From: Pyrenophora tritici-repentis
Lineage: Eukaryota > Ascomycota > Dothideomycetes > Pleosporales > Pleosporaceae
Length of the DNA stretch: 64,000 nucleotides
Assembly: GCF_003171515.1 (NCBI RefSeq)
Contig: NC_089391.1
Location: forward strand, 3,224,001 to 3,288,000
Direction of reading: 5' to 3'
Position numbers and translations under genes: made by a program. This document shows positions 22,096-34,297 of the stretch, piece by piece. Each line of letters begins with the position of its first letter. Positions within the stretch are counted from its first letter, which is position 1. The notes beneath the pieces are model-generated. The model saw nothing but the letters and a program-made list of their open reading frames with translations. It was not told the DNA's origin and made no database searches.

Positions 22096-24598
22096 CTACT
22101 GCTGCTGCGACCCTGGCGGGTAGGCCTCTGCATTCGACGACTTGCGGTCGCTTCCGTAGCCTGACGACTGCCAATCCGGAGAGCCATACGTTGACCCCAA
22201 GCCATCGCCGCTCGTTACCGTCATGTTGTCCGAGGGTGGCGAGTCTGAAATAGTCAGGGAGCTGAAGATGCCGCGCATCTCACGCAGGTCGTCCGAAACT
22301 TGGTCCTTGGGCGCTTGTGTGCGTTCCTTGATGAAGTCCTTGATGGATCGGATTATCCGAGGACAGCCTTCATCGTTGGGAAGCCACCAATCTGATGGGC
22401 CGATACCCATCATCTCGAGCATGCGGTTGCGGAGCACATCCGAATAGACGTAACTGTTCATTTGTCAGTACATCCTGCTTGCATAAACTTTGTGCCTTTG
22501 TATCGCCATTGCGTGTGAAGGTCGCACAGAAATAAGAAAAAGTACCTACCCAGACGCTTCGATCTTGGCAAACGTCCGACGAACCCACATCATCGTCTTC
22601 GCATCCTTGGGCAGGAATATGACAGAAATCGCAAAACTGACTTGCGCTTCTAGTTGCGCACCAAGCGGTGCGTCTGGATATGCGCACATGGCCTCGAACA
22701 CTTGTATTGCTTTGTATGCCTCGTTGGTCCATTCAGGATCAATAGGCTGCTTCAAAGCCATCGAAGACGAGATGGCGAACATGAACTGAATGCCCCAAAG
22801 ATCCAGACGCAGGTAGTTTGTGGTCCATAATTTACCACCCCAGATGATATCCGGCTCGTAAGGGTTGACAATATCATTCGGGTCGTGAGTGCCGGGGATG
22901 CTATGTATCTTATAGCTTGCGTCAGTCAAAGTTGGCGGCAAATTTTCCCGTAGAGTTTCTACTCTTTCTTTGAGTAGCGGCAGTTGGGCCATAAAATCCT
23001 GGGGGCTGACCAATCCCTTTCCAGTTCTCGCAAACAGGTCGTTTGAGTCTTTTGCTACCAGTCGCGAGTATGCGAACTGTTCTTCGTACTGCATTCCGAG
23101 GTCGTCTGGGTTGTCGCGGACCTTTTGGGCATAGCAGTCGTGTACGGCCACGTACCATTCTCGACCTAGCGCAGCTTCGCCGCCTGATTGGAAGCTAGTG
23201 AACAGATCAAATCGTATGTACCACAGTAGCATCTTGAGAAGAAAATCCGACTGTATAACCGTCTCCGGTGTGTAGAGGCGCGTGAGTAGTTCGAATGCCG
23301 CTTTTTGGTGGCCCATCAGATTGACCCAATCACCAAGCATTTCCTGAGCCCAACATGTCAGTAGGGTGCGGTTCGTGTGTTGACGTGGCTCTTACTTCAA
23401 TACTCGCCAACTGCAATATAGTCAGAAAGGTTGGAAGCCCTTGTTTCTTGTTTTTAGTAATGGCCGTCCGCAGCCGCGAGACTGACTCATTGTAGAACTG
23501 GAGGAAGGTTGACATGCGGCCATCCGGTTGCGAAAGCGTATGGAAGTATGCGGCGTACCCCGCTACAGCATATTTGAGAGGCTCAAACTTCATCACCCAG
23601 TTCAAAAATTCGCCCTTTAGGAAGCCCTTTGTGTCGCGTTTGAGAGAGTAGTGGTGTACGCTCATGTTGTTCTTGAAATAGTTAAGGTAGAACTGTAGAT
23701 CCCGCGCCATGGACGAGGGGTTCTTCGTCGTTGAACCAGCCGTTGCGGGCTGTGCGCTGCCTTTGCGAGACAGCGATGGCCGTACAGGAGGGGGAACGGT
23801 GGATGAAGCTTCAGTCGAGGGCGAGGCACTTTGCTCCAGGAATGAGCCTGGGGTATGGGATGAGTCGCGCGCATCTTGGCTCTTGGACATATTGTCGTCG
23901 TCATCATCGTAGTAGTGGTAGTCATCATCCTCGTCTTCGTCAACAATGACAGGTAAGCGTTTCCCGTCCTTGGTCTCCTCGTCGTGGTCTTCGGGCGACG
24001 AGGGGTCATCGATGGAGGAGGGTTTGCCCGACTTTGACCCACTGCGCGTAGATTTCTGATTGGTTTGTGCGTCTGGGTAGATACATTCGCGGGGACCCTT
24101 TTTGCAGCCTAGCAACTGCTGTCAGCTCATGCCACTTTAAATAGAGCAAAAGCAAGTCAAGCAAGACAAGGCACTCACGTTCACACACGGGACGAGCTTC
24201 GTCGCACTGTTACACATCAGTCACGCCTTCTCCATGGAACGTACGCTGCATACCTTTACTCTTCGCTGTCTGCACATGTAGCAGCCGCTCCGAGTTCGGC
24301 GATGTTTGACCTGCTCGCCCGGCGCTGGCCGTCTGCGCGCACGACCATTGCCACCATGCGCAGCGCCCATGGGGCCGGAAAGGTCTTCGAACTGGTCGGC
24401 ATAGTTTGGCTGGCCAACGTTCTCGTACTGCACAAAGGCACCAGAAGCGACGGGTTGGAATGGGTTGTCTGGCAGGGTTGGGGTATAGGAGCCATGTGAG
24501 ATTACACTTGGTGGGGCATGTTGGATGTTGGTGTTGGGGTCGATGTTGTAGTACTGTGGCGGTATACTGTGGCCTGGGTTGGGGTAGTAGCCAGACAT
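22096..24598 (-). CDS. Zn(II)2Cys6 fungal transcription factor
   Basis: Five exons (24598-24254, 24206-24179, 24108-23396, 23343-22550, 22453-22096) give 745 residues. The Zn2Cys6 cluster is rebuilt across exons 1 to 3: Cys106, 109, 116, 123, 126 and 133, spacing C-x2-C-x6-C-x6-C-x2-C-x6-C, preceded by the basic HRRTRSG. This is a complete DNA-binding binuclear zinc knuckle. A Pro/Asn-rich N-terminus (about 1-90), an acidic Asp/Glu/Tyr run (about 175-200) and a Ser/Pro region follow. The long helical middle (about 270-620) resembles the regulatory region of fungal regulators, possibly the Fungal_trans_2 type. The C-terminus is Ser/Gly-rich and ends in QQQ. The 28-nt exon 2 is needed for the cluster. 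An in-frame Met lies upstream at 24736, but I chose 24598 (MSGYYPNPG) because the extension looks untranslated. Targets are unknown; 6.4 kb of gene-poor DNA lies upstream. Confidence 0.88.
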
Positions 24599-27500
24599 GA
24601 TTTTTGGAGCCGGAGTGTTTGCGCGGTGATGGAGTGAAGTGAAGGTTGTTTGTAATGGTAAATGGAGACGGTAGGGTTGCCCAAAGAGATCAACGTCATT
24701 CAATTGCAAGGGTCCGAGGTCGATCGCCGTGTCCACGGGTGTGACAATGGCTCGGGCGCCAGGTACGGGATTTTGAAGGGATATAGTCGTGGGACTCAGG
24801 CTTGCAGGAGCAAAGCCGTGATTTAGGTTAATGCACGCTGAATTCGGCGCGCGGGTGTTGGCCCAAGCTAGCAGCTAGACCACCAGGCGGCTTAAATACG
24901 TATGTGATGGACCTGAGGCATGCCGGCAATGGACCAAGAGAGATGGCGGCAGCACAGTTGGTGACAATGGAGGCATGTGCAGAGCCTGTCTGAGACTGAG
25001 ACTGCGACTGAGACTGGACAAAGTCGTCGAGGACGAGGGCACAACAGGGGCGCAGGCAGTGGTTGTGTGAGAAAGCCGGGCCGTGACAGCAGCCGCCTTG
25101 TGTTTAGTCTGGACAAAGAAGCAATCTTCTCAGCCAAGAACGGATAGTTGAGTGATCATCAAACGTCTGCATCCAAAGCCGGGGTGCAGAGAAGGGCAAA
25201 AAGCAAGCTGCAAGCCGCTGAGTTGTCTCCCAGCAGGAGCTCCCAGGAGCTCTCCCAAGCCGCCATGGCCGTGCACACAAACGCTTCCGCCTTCCGCGCA
25301 GCCATGGATTAGCTCGACGCAGGACGCACTCTGCGATCCCACGCTTGATCGCGGTGCGAACTGGTCCACTCGAGCATCCTTCAAAGCAATCACACGTCTG
25401 GAGAGGGCTGAAAAGGCTGCCGGAACTGTCGCTCCAGAAAGCCGCATAGGGGCCTGTCTTGACCCATCCCCCGGCGTGGATCCCGCCTGTCAACTACTCC
25501 TTAGGCCTGCTGCCAGGGCGACCGTGACCGCGAGCAGTTGGGAATCGGTGAGGGTCGTGGATCGCCTTTGCAGCAGACGGGGCCAGCCTAGCTGGAGTCA
25601 AGCACCAACCCGGCCATGATATGCGCCGGCCCCAAAATCCACCATCCAAGGTGGGGAGAAGATGTGGGGCTTTTGGACCAGCCAGCAAGAAGGTCACTCG
25701 TCGGCGACTGGGCGGCTGTCAGGCCTAGTCTGCGCATCTGAAGGCGCTACACCTAAATCCCCTTACTCAGGCCTGGCAGAAGGGTGTCGTTTAGTATAGG
25801 GCAGGGCCTGTATACTATCTATGGTCCATGGACTTTTCCGCAAACTCCACTATGCACTCTCCTGATTCCTGAAGTGGGGAGTGCTCCGATGCAATGCAGT
25901 GCAATGGCCCCGTGGCAGCCCTTTAGACTTTCAAGCCTCATCCATATGTAATGTGCCTATTTGCAACATGTCAACAATTTGATATTCAACCACATACCCG
26001 CCCTAATCTTGAGGCTTGCCACAGATTAGCCAGCCGTGCGAAGCCCCATCGGCTTCGTTTCACGCTGGAGCAGGGAAACCGCCGTTGAAAGGGAGAACGG
26101 CTGCTCTGAGATTTCTGTCCCGTGACCGTGGTAGACAGACTGCGTCTCCCCGGGGCTGGAGGGCGCCACCGTCATCTGCACAGACTGCACCGATGCTGTT
26201 GCTGGCAGCCAAGTGGCACGATTGGCATTTGCCCCCTCTTTGCTCTAGCGCCATTCCACCTGCACCCGCAAGCCAGCGACACATTGGTGCAGTATCAGGT
26301 CGAGCTGTAATGTGCCCCCCCTCTAATGTCAGACCAGACGGCTCTCCAGGAGCAGCCATGAGGTAACTTCGGGTGTCGTGCCATGCACCTCTGTCCAACA
26401 GGAGTCTTTCTCTTTGGCTTGTGCGCTGCCACTGCACGCCGAATCAAGGCAGGACGGGATTGATATCGTCATGGGCCCTGACAGAAATAGTGAGACCTAG
26501 CAGATGGCCATGTCGTGTTCTGCCCTATACCCCATGCCTGCAATGGGGTAGGTATATGGCGGAATTCCGCAATGCAATGGCAAATCGGCCGCTGCTCACT
26601 GCTGACGGGTCGACTGCCGTGCATGATGGTCGCAGTGGGCCTCTGTGTGGGCCCTACCATGATCGAGGACACCAGTTGACCGTCGTCTCATCCATACTAT
26701 GCCTTTGTGCTGACGACTGGCGAACTGACGACGTCTAGATGTGTCGTGCAACGTGGGACGAAACCTTGCTGACCCATCTGTTCTCGCCTCCTCCTCAGAC
26801 GGGCTGGACATTGCAGGTGAAGGATTCGGCGCCCGACACGTGACGCAGACCGGCGGTGCTACTGAAATGCCGAGCATCTTGCAAGCAGTCAGCGCAAGCG
26901 GGAAAATATTACGGCAGAACATGTGCCGCCCGTCCATGGAAGTTTCCAATACCACGATTGCTCGAGTCATCATATTGCAAGTGGTCCAGGACCAGGTCGA
27001 CGATTCTCACCTGCAGTCCCGCAGCAGCGGACCCACGTGCTGCGCGCCCATCAGGGTTGCGCCGACAACCTCGACGACCCAGAGATCAGGCTCGAAACTC
27101 ACAGACTACTGGCATCGAAACTCTCCGTATCCGCCTTCCTGCAGCAAAATGCTATCCTGTGGCATGCGATTTTCCTCTTTCTGCCCAGACTCCGAGAAAA
27201 CACCCTTGCGGCCTGGACGCACCGTTATCCGTCTGGGCAACACCAGCCTCTTCAGCTCAAACGACTGCTACACCCTTTCATCCAATCGCGACGCCGCCAT
27301 GTGTGACTACACTGCAAAACCCTGCTAGATCTTCAACTCCATGTGCCCATCTCAACGTCATGCTAGTTGCCTGGCTATCGACACTACCTACCAACTAATC
27401 TCCACTTCATTTCAGCATAGAGTGCCGCCCCATCACGTGAAATTTGCCGTCTAACAGAAAAAAGCAACTGCAACGCGAAGGAGCTAGGCCTAGGCTGAAG

Positions 27501-28852
27501 AAACATGCATGGCCCTGGGGAAAAATTCCGCACACATGCAGAGACTTGCACGAGCTATACGTTTCTTTTCGCTTTGACTGGCTTTCTCATACTGTTGCCT
27601 TGCTGAATCAGAATCCTCATTTCCGAGCATCACAGATACGAATGCGAGGCGGCTAGCGGCATGGGTGAATCTTGAATACCGGACTGGTCCCCGCCAACAC
27701 AACGGCGACTAGTTTATCCCAACCACAGCTATAGCATACTCTCATATAGCCTTGTTTCTAACGCTCGACATGGCGAGTGAGTGACGAGGTTGTTGTAATT
27801 ATGAGAGGGCGCCTGAATGTACTAATGACGCGACGGTACTTGATAGCAGCTATGTGAAGTAAACACTGGGACAGAACTGTACATCGGGCCATGCATTTAC
27901 CAAGGATGACGATGGCCCGACAACCTACTAGCCTGACTAGTAATCCTCGCCCTTATCTGGACGCCCATACGCCCCAGCTCATAAGCCAGAAACGCACATC
28001 CTAAGGTCTATGGTCCATTCAGGCTTAGACTCGTATGCGCCGAGAATCTCTTCAGACAACACTTGGGCAATCCACAAGTTACCTCCATGTCAACGAAACC
28101 AAGGAGGTCGATGCGCAAATGGAAGAAACCGACAGAGTATCGAGCATGTCCAAACTCTACTCTCAATATCACCCTCAAGTGTTACAATAGCTCCGAAACT
28201 CTACTCCCACAGCGCATAGGTAGTGCCCATACATCAAACGAACGACACCAACCAGGTAAACCATCCATGCCATCTTACCCTCCCGCCCGCCTGCCGCATC
28301 TCCCGAAACTAGAAAAAGTCCAAGCCAGACCCCAACCCCCTCGAACCATAAACCCATCGCATAAAGCCATTACAAAACGCCCGTGTGTCTATATGTATCT
28401 GCCATGATATCTTATGTTATGCATAAAACTCACACCCCCGACCCCACATGTGTAACGGCTTTCTCCATCCGTCAACGGAAACGGATCTAATACATACCCA
28501 AAATACCCCCCAGATATAACACGCTGCTTAAAATAACCTGGAGCTGGAGCTGAATGGAACGAGTCGTCCACTCGGCGCCAACACTCCGATATACGAAACG
28601 AACGATAATCCTACCGATACAACAGAACTCATAAACGCTGTCTCAAGTCTTGGAATTACAGTACCTAAACCATGTCCTGTTCTATAAACCACGCCCCCTG
28701 TCCACATGCTTATGAGATGTGTCTACGTATGAGATGCCGATGCCGTGCATGACGCAAACCACCGATAGTAGCAAAGCAGGAAATACGGTATAGCCAATAT
28801 GCACGTCAAAACCCTGAATCTTCTGCTATTCCTGGGAGGTTAGTTTCGTACT

Positions 28853-28958
28853 ACCGGGTAATGCCGGTACGACATCGTACCGGTATTGCTACCGATCGGG
28901 TCGGTAGTCCAGACTCATGCTTGGGCAGATGTTCAGGCACACAATATACCGGCCGGTA
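28853..28958. repeat. Cluster of short palindromes with TACCG/CGGTA cores
   Basis: Three inverted repeats lie within about 105 bp. One is a 13-bp near-perfect pair (12 of 13) at 28860-28872 and 28875-28887 with a 2-nt loop. Another is a perfect 7-bp pair at 28889-28895 and 28901-28907 with a 5-nt loop. The third is a perfect 12-bp palindrome, TACCGGCCGGTA, at 28947-28958. All share the TACCG/CGGTA core. They could be dimeric regulator sites or cruciform-forming DNA. Confidence 0.6.
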
Positions 28959-29349
28959 CGGTAGGCTATTTTGGTATTAGTTATCCTCACGTTCATGCTC
29001 ATGCTCATGCAACCCCTCCACGCCGTCTGACTGCTTTGTCGATCTTTATGAGGAAGGGAGAGAGGAAGTAAAGTGAATCCGTGGCTGCCGCCACACCCGT
29101 CCGTACCTGCTCCCATCATACGATCTGTATGAAGTTTGTGAAAGAGGTATTCCTTCCGCTGCTTGCCTGACTCTGCTGCGCTCATGCTCCGCGGAGGAGG
29201 GTGGGGGTGGTTCGATGTATCATCACATATCTGCCTATGTTGCAAGTCACAGGTCCCTAGATCAGGCAGCTAACGCTACAAGACTGGAAACAGCCGGGGA
29301 AGCAAAAAAAGAGAGAGAAATCCCCCATTGATCATTCAGTACAGTAATA

Positions 29350-29367
29350 CCCCCCCCCCCCCCCCCC
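29350..29367 (+). repeat. Homopolymer run of 18 C
   Basis: An uninterrupted run of 18 cytosines in intergenic DNA. The exact length is prone to sequencing error and replication slippage. Confidence 0.8.
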
Positions 29368-31009
29368 ATTCGATAACCAAACAGCGGCTTCCAACACCGC
29401 CCATCCACCATCCGTCCCATACCGTATTTTTTCGATTCGATGGTCGAACCCGTAATGGTTCTCCCACCCAGCACTCCGTATTGGATACGGTGACAGGATG
29501 GTGGATACGGAGTGGATACGTGGCAGCCAGCCGCAGCAGTGACTATTCAGATCCTTCATCCCCCTTTCCAGCCAATGAACTATTTTTCGCCATTTGTGAC
29601 CCACTGTTTTTGTCTCCACCCGTTGCCTTCGTGTCCATTTTCCTGTTTGAGATGGATTGAGCGAGATGGAGAAAAGCTTGGATGTCGAAGTGATGAGATG
29701 AGTAGACGACTTGGCTCTGTTGGTTGTTTGGGCGAGTAGAAAGGTACCTCGACCCAGCATTGCAAGACCTCTGCTATTTACCCAGACTAGAATGTTTTGC
29801 GATAAAACTCCCAATCCTACCAACCTAGATGTGCAAAACCAACACTCATCCCTCCACCTTCAATTTTCACATGCTAAGAACGGGCGACCCACGTCCCTGG
29901 AATACCTGATTTGTAATTCCCGCGCACGCACCTACCTATCCATACGCATGAGTACCGATATGTACCTGTACGTACCAGTACCAAAGCAGGATTGTACACG
30001 TATAACCGTACAAACTTCACCCGCGGGTAAATGAATGCGTGATTGAATGAGATTGAGATTGACACACACATTGCATTGCGGCGTGGTTACCTCAACATGA
30101 ATGGACCCTGCATATTGCGTACCTAGGTAGTAGCGGAGAGTAGCAGTAAGGAGGGAGGGGAGGAGGGGTAGGTGGTAGGTAGTATGGTTCCCACTGGTAA
30201 AGGTGGAGTGTGGTATAAGCGTGGTAGGTTGAGTTGTAGGTAGCATAAACATGCGCTACAGATTCAGCTACTACCACCACGTCTATTTGCACCCCTCTGA
30301 TAACGACCAAACTTCATATTCATCACCATAAATTCCTATCACAATTGCAACATTCGACCACGTGTTCGAGCAATGTGGAAACGATGACATCACAGTACAA
30401 GTCACATGCGAGTTCAGATCAAAATCATAATATCAATCGAACAAAAAGCTTTCTTTATCATTTCATTACACACTGCTCAAGTTCTTTCTACTTTTGTGCG
30501 CACACAAAAGCTAAAACCAGAAAGCAGCTCATTTGTCATCACCTCCGTTTGTCTACCCTGAACTCAAGTGAAAACCCATTCCATGCCTCGTTCCGTTGCC
30601 GTTGCATTTCGTCCATCCATCCGTCCGCCGGCCCTACCCCATATACACAGTGTAGGAGATTCGTAGAAAGTCGTCCATATGCTGTTATCCATGACAAAGA
30701 AGATTAGTCGAGATTCCTGTTTCCCGTTTCGAGTTCCGTCCGTCCATTTCATTCCATTCCACTCCACGCAGATGCCCCGCAATGCAAAAGAAAAATGCAA
30801 ACATTCAATTGAGAGAGATTTCCGACGCCGTGAACGCTCCAGAGTCGCAGAAAACAAGCAGAGTCGTGATGTGAGAAATATTCCAGTATCCAATCATGTC
30901 GGAGAGAGAGCGCGAGACTAATCACGTAAGAAAAGGGGGTATATGTGAAGAAACGAGCAAAGGTCTCCTTGGAGAGCTAAACTGGAACTTAATGTGTGTG
31001 CGAGCGAGG

Positions 31010-33229
31010 TCATGCGACTGCTGGGGGAGCGGAAGGTGCAGCGGCGTCGGCGGGAGCATCGGCTTCTTTTGCTGTTTCGTGAACGCCTTCACCTCGGCAG
31101 AGGGGACATGAGTTACGACCGGTAGTTAGCCACTGTGACAGGTTAGTACGAGACATTCAATCAAGTGCTTGCCAACATACCTGATCAATGCAGATCTTGT
31201 GGAACATGTGTTCGCACTTGACCAGCTTTCGCGCTTCTTCGTCGGCCTCAAAATCGCACAGGCAGACAAGACAGCGTGCGTCAGCAACGAGGTCAATGGA
31301 CTCGTCCCCGTCAACAGCCTCAGCTACAAGGGCACTGTCAGTACCGCGTATCCTGAATAGACCCGGAGCAGAGGCAACGTCTTCCTCACTGGCAACCGGT
31401 GGTTTCGCAGGGCCGAGGATGGAGGATAGCAGCATCATGTCTTCGTAGGTTGGCGACTCAGTGAAGAGACTCGGCGTGGTAAGAATCGGATGGTTCTCGG
31501 GATAGCTTCCCCCTAGGACGTAGATGATCCAGCTCCGCGAACCTTCACCGGGGTTGTTGTCAGGCTCTACTACACCTCTTCTTCTTGGAGCACCGGCACC
31601 GTATCTTGTGAAGTCAGACTCACTAAGGCGACGGGGCCGAGCATTGCGAGTGTGTGTTTGTGGTTCCTCAACGGTGGGTTCCAGCGTGGATCCGGGGGCA
31701 GTTCGGACAAAGCTATTGGCCCGTGAAGCTGCAGAAGATAGTGTGGTGGGTGAAGGGGGTGAGGTCGAGGTTGCTGGTGTGGAGGCGCGCGAGGGTACAG
31801 CGGAGGAGTTGAGGGTGGTAGCAGGTGTCGATGGCGGCGGTGAGGGGGCTGAAGGAGAGTCTGTCGCTGAAGACCAGGGACTCGAGCGGTCTTGAGGACT
31901 CGCACGCTGGTGCCTCTGGCTGTCGTAATTGGACGGGAAGTTGAAGCCACCCATTGACGCTCTTCGGCGGTGGCTGAAACGTGTGCCGTTCTGTGGGGGT
32001 GGTAGCATGTGATGGGTATCACCCGGTGAAGTTGGAGGCGTGGGGAAGCTTGACAGGGCATCGAGGAAAGGTGGGATACTGGCATCCTCTTGGCCCGTAC
32101 CGTTGCCTGGCTGTATGGATCGGATGCCAACGATTATGATGGGCACCAACCTGCCTTCACCATCTTCGTCGCCCTCTCCACGGCCGATGGCGTTGTCGTT
32201 CCTGTTCCTGGGGTTGTCGGTGCTGGTGCCAAACCTAAACATCCTGAAGAAGTTCAGCGGGGCCTGGTTGGCTCCCGGGTTATCGCCGTCTTGGCCCTGC
32301 TCGTTGCCTCGTAGGGCCGATGCTATGCTACCATTCTGCAGGGATTGTAGAAACGTGTCAAAGGTACCGTCTCGCGTGGCAGCCTGGTGGTCGTCGCCCA
32401 CAAGCGAGGCTGCAGTGGCTGCTGCGGCCAGCGAAAGCAGCCTTGACAGCACATCAGCCTGGTCCTCGCCCTGGCGTAGCTGCTCCACATTTTCCATGTG
32501 CTCGGCGTCCTGCCACAGTGACCGCCGCCTACGTGGGTGGCCGATCATATTGCGTAGCCGCCGCTGTGAGGGAATCATGCCAAGCCCTCGCCCATCCCGC
32601 CGCAAGGCCAAAGAAGGTGGGCGTTGTGCGTCGGTGTCCGTGGGTGAGTTGGCTTGCAGCAGCTGATCAAAGTCGAGTCCCAGTTCCGGCACCTGGACAC
32701 GAGGAAGGAACTGCCCGCGTTCACTTGCCGTCTGCCGCAAGGCTGAGGGGCCTGGCATGCTTGCTCTTGATGTGACAAAGGCCGGGCCGTCATGTCGGTC
32801 TGTATCGGTGTAGTCGTCACGGACATGGGCAGTCAAAGATGGGCGTCTCTGCAATAGACCGGCCATGGAGCTCAGTGAGGTGCGCGCCCGCGTCAGCCTC
32901 GCTCTTGAGCGGCCAGGCCATGGTGCCCGTGGTGGTTCAGCATCGGACGGTGACGGACCAGCATCGAGCAGGCCGAAATGTGAGGAGATATGTGAGGAAA
33001 GTCGGCGGGAGAGGCGAGTGGCACTAGATCGTGGACGGTCGTTTTGCGGTTGATGTTGTTGACGTGCAGCTGACAGGAGCGTTGGATGTGTGTTGACGTT
33101 GTCGTTGACGCTTACAGACTGCGGTGAGCCCAGGAAGCCAGGCGCCCACGACAGCGGGCGCGAGGAGCGGCGCCGTGGATGCGCGTCCGAGTCGATATTC
33201 GAAGCCCGTCTTGAATGTGCCTGCCCCAT
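31010..33229 (-). CDS. RING-H2 finger protein, predicted N-myristoylated E3 ligase
   Basis: Two exons, 33229-31181 and 31132-31010, give 723 residues; the 48-nt intron interrupts the RING domain after IDQ. The RING is of C3H2C3 type with all eight ligands: Cys653, Cys656, Cys672, His674, His677, Cys680, Cys692 and Cys695 (CLVCLCDF, CEHMFH, CPLC). Such domains recruit an E2 and transfer ubiquitin. The protein begins MGQAHSRR: Gly2 and Ser6 fit an N-myristoylation site, and the following basic residues would help membrane binding. Residues 10-600 are long, disordered and rich in Ser, Pro and Arg, with no other clear domain. Residues about 560-590 (SWIIYVLGGSYPENHPILTT) form a short ordered block ahead of the RING that may be a conserved fungal region. 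The tail after the RING is Ala/Pro-rich. Substrates are unknown. The gene is divergent from the Rrn11-like gene. Confidence 0.88.
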
Positions 33230-33538
33230 GTTGGTGAGGCCGTCCGGCGAGGAAGGCGCGCCTCTTCTTTAAAGCAACCTGGAAATAGGTCGGGGGTTGC
33301 GTCGTCGGGTCGAGGCGTAGGGCAGAGCGACCACGACGACGTTCCAGCGGCGGCTGCCCGTCATGTATCGTGCAGCCGAGCCTTCCCAATTCATCGTCGC
33401 GCTAGCCTTGTTGAGTTAGTATCTTCGATCCATGCATTGCTCTTTGCCTCAGCTCCAACACTGAAACAAACTCTTTTCCCCTCCGCCTACCCATGACTTG
33501 GTGTCTTTAGGCCCGATATCCCGACCACGCACTACTCC
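33230..33538. promoter_or_regulatory. Shared divergent promoter region
   Basis: A 309-bp gap separates the start codons of the RING-H2 gene (minus) and the Rrn11-like gene (plus), so both promoters and leaders must lie here. The half near 33.4-33.5 kb is rich in C and T, as in many fungal core promoters. No specific site is assigned. Confidence 0.5.
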
Positions 33539-34297
33539 ATGCAACCGTTCGCTCTCAATGGGCGCGAGCGGCCTGAAGGCGGCATCAAAGCTGCATTTGA
33601 CCAATTCTCGCCCATGTTGCATAGTCGCCTACTAAGAGGGGAGTATGAGCGTGCATCCGAGACTTGGGGCCAAATCGCGCGCCTCGCTGGCCGCCCTGTC
33701 GATGCTCTCAATCAAGGACGCTCGGGCATAGATGCGGAAAAACTTATTCCTCGCAACCCACTCACTCCAAACGAAACCTCGCAAAACAATTCGCAAGATA
33801 GCGAGATTGGAGTCTTGTCCGAGCACGGTTTCGACCTGGTCCGCGAGTACTATGAACATGTCATCACAAACTACCCACACAAACCGAAGGCGCCCTATTC
33901 TATTGATGAAAGAACTTTCTATCCGCACATGCTTTCCCTGTGGATTTTCGAGGTTTGCGAAAAGAGCAAGCGTGCGAAGTCGCGATTACAGGATGAGGTT
34001 GCGGCCCTATCACCGTCTTCGAGAAGCACGTCTATTGATGGTGTCCATGATGAACAGCCGGATGAGTTCTACACCAAAAAGGAGACAATCCAACGAGAAG
34101 AGCTTGCGGGAGCCATACAGATTGCAGAACGCCTCGATGAAATCATCAGTACACTCCCGTCTGAGCACCAAGCGGGTGTCTTACAGCTTCGTTCCGACAT
34201 TAATGTGTGGATTACACACCTTTCAGAGGACATACATCTGTCTTCGGCCGAAAGTATGAGGCGTGAGCTGCATCGTGCACAGTTAGGACATGCTTGA
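33539..34297 (+). CDS. Rrn11-like RNA polymerase I initiation factor subunit
   Basis: A single-exon frame of 252 residues. The block FSPMLHSRLLRGEYERASETWG (about residues 23-44) resembles the opening of the Rrn11 family, where a tetratricopeptide-like segment reads roughly LLHxxLLRGDxxRAxRAW. In yeast, Rrn11 is part of core factor with Rrn6 and Rrn7 and recruits RNA polymerase I to the rDNA promoter in the nucleolus. The middle (FDLVREYYEHVITNYPHKP, then FYPHMLSLWIFEVCEKSKRAK) is helical and fits the same family. The C-terminal 90 residues are charged helices. The protein is shorter than yeast Rrn11, as expected if only the conserved core is kept. The start at 33539 is the first Met, and no upstream exon is evident. 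The family call rests on recalled motifs and should be checked by profile search. Confidence 0.6.
   Translation: MQPFALNGRERPEGGIKAAFDQFSPMLHSRLLRGEYERASETWGQIARLAGRPVDALNQGRSGIDAEKLIPRNPLTPNETSQNNSQDSEIGVLSEHGFDLVREYYEHVITNYPHKPKAPYSIDERTFYPHMLSLWIFEVCEKSKRAKSRLQDEVAALSPSSRSTSIDGVHDEQPDEFYTKKETIQREELAGAIQIAERLDEIISTLPSEHQAGVLQLRSDINVWITHLSEDIHLSSAESMRRELHRAQLGHA

Larger units (their letters stand above)
24599..31009. other. Gene-poor stretch of 6.4 kb
   Basis: No supported gene. It is upstream of the Zn2Cys6 gene and behind the stop of the RING gene. Frames of 100-195 codons at 25.1-27.4 kb overlap on both strands in GC-rich sequence and show no domain. Within it lie a palindrome cluster near 28.9 kb and an 18-base C-run at 29350. 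It may serve as a long promoter or carry non-coding RNA; nothing in the sequence proves this. Confidence 0.5.

Noticed and set aside
26741..27398. Three overlapping plus-strand frames (up to 195 codons), one of which has a helix-like leucine-rich stretch
   Set aside because: No family recognised, no in-phase introns found, and no frame stands out; left as intergenic.
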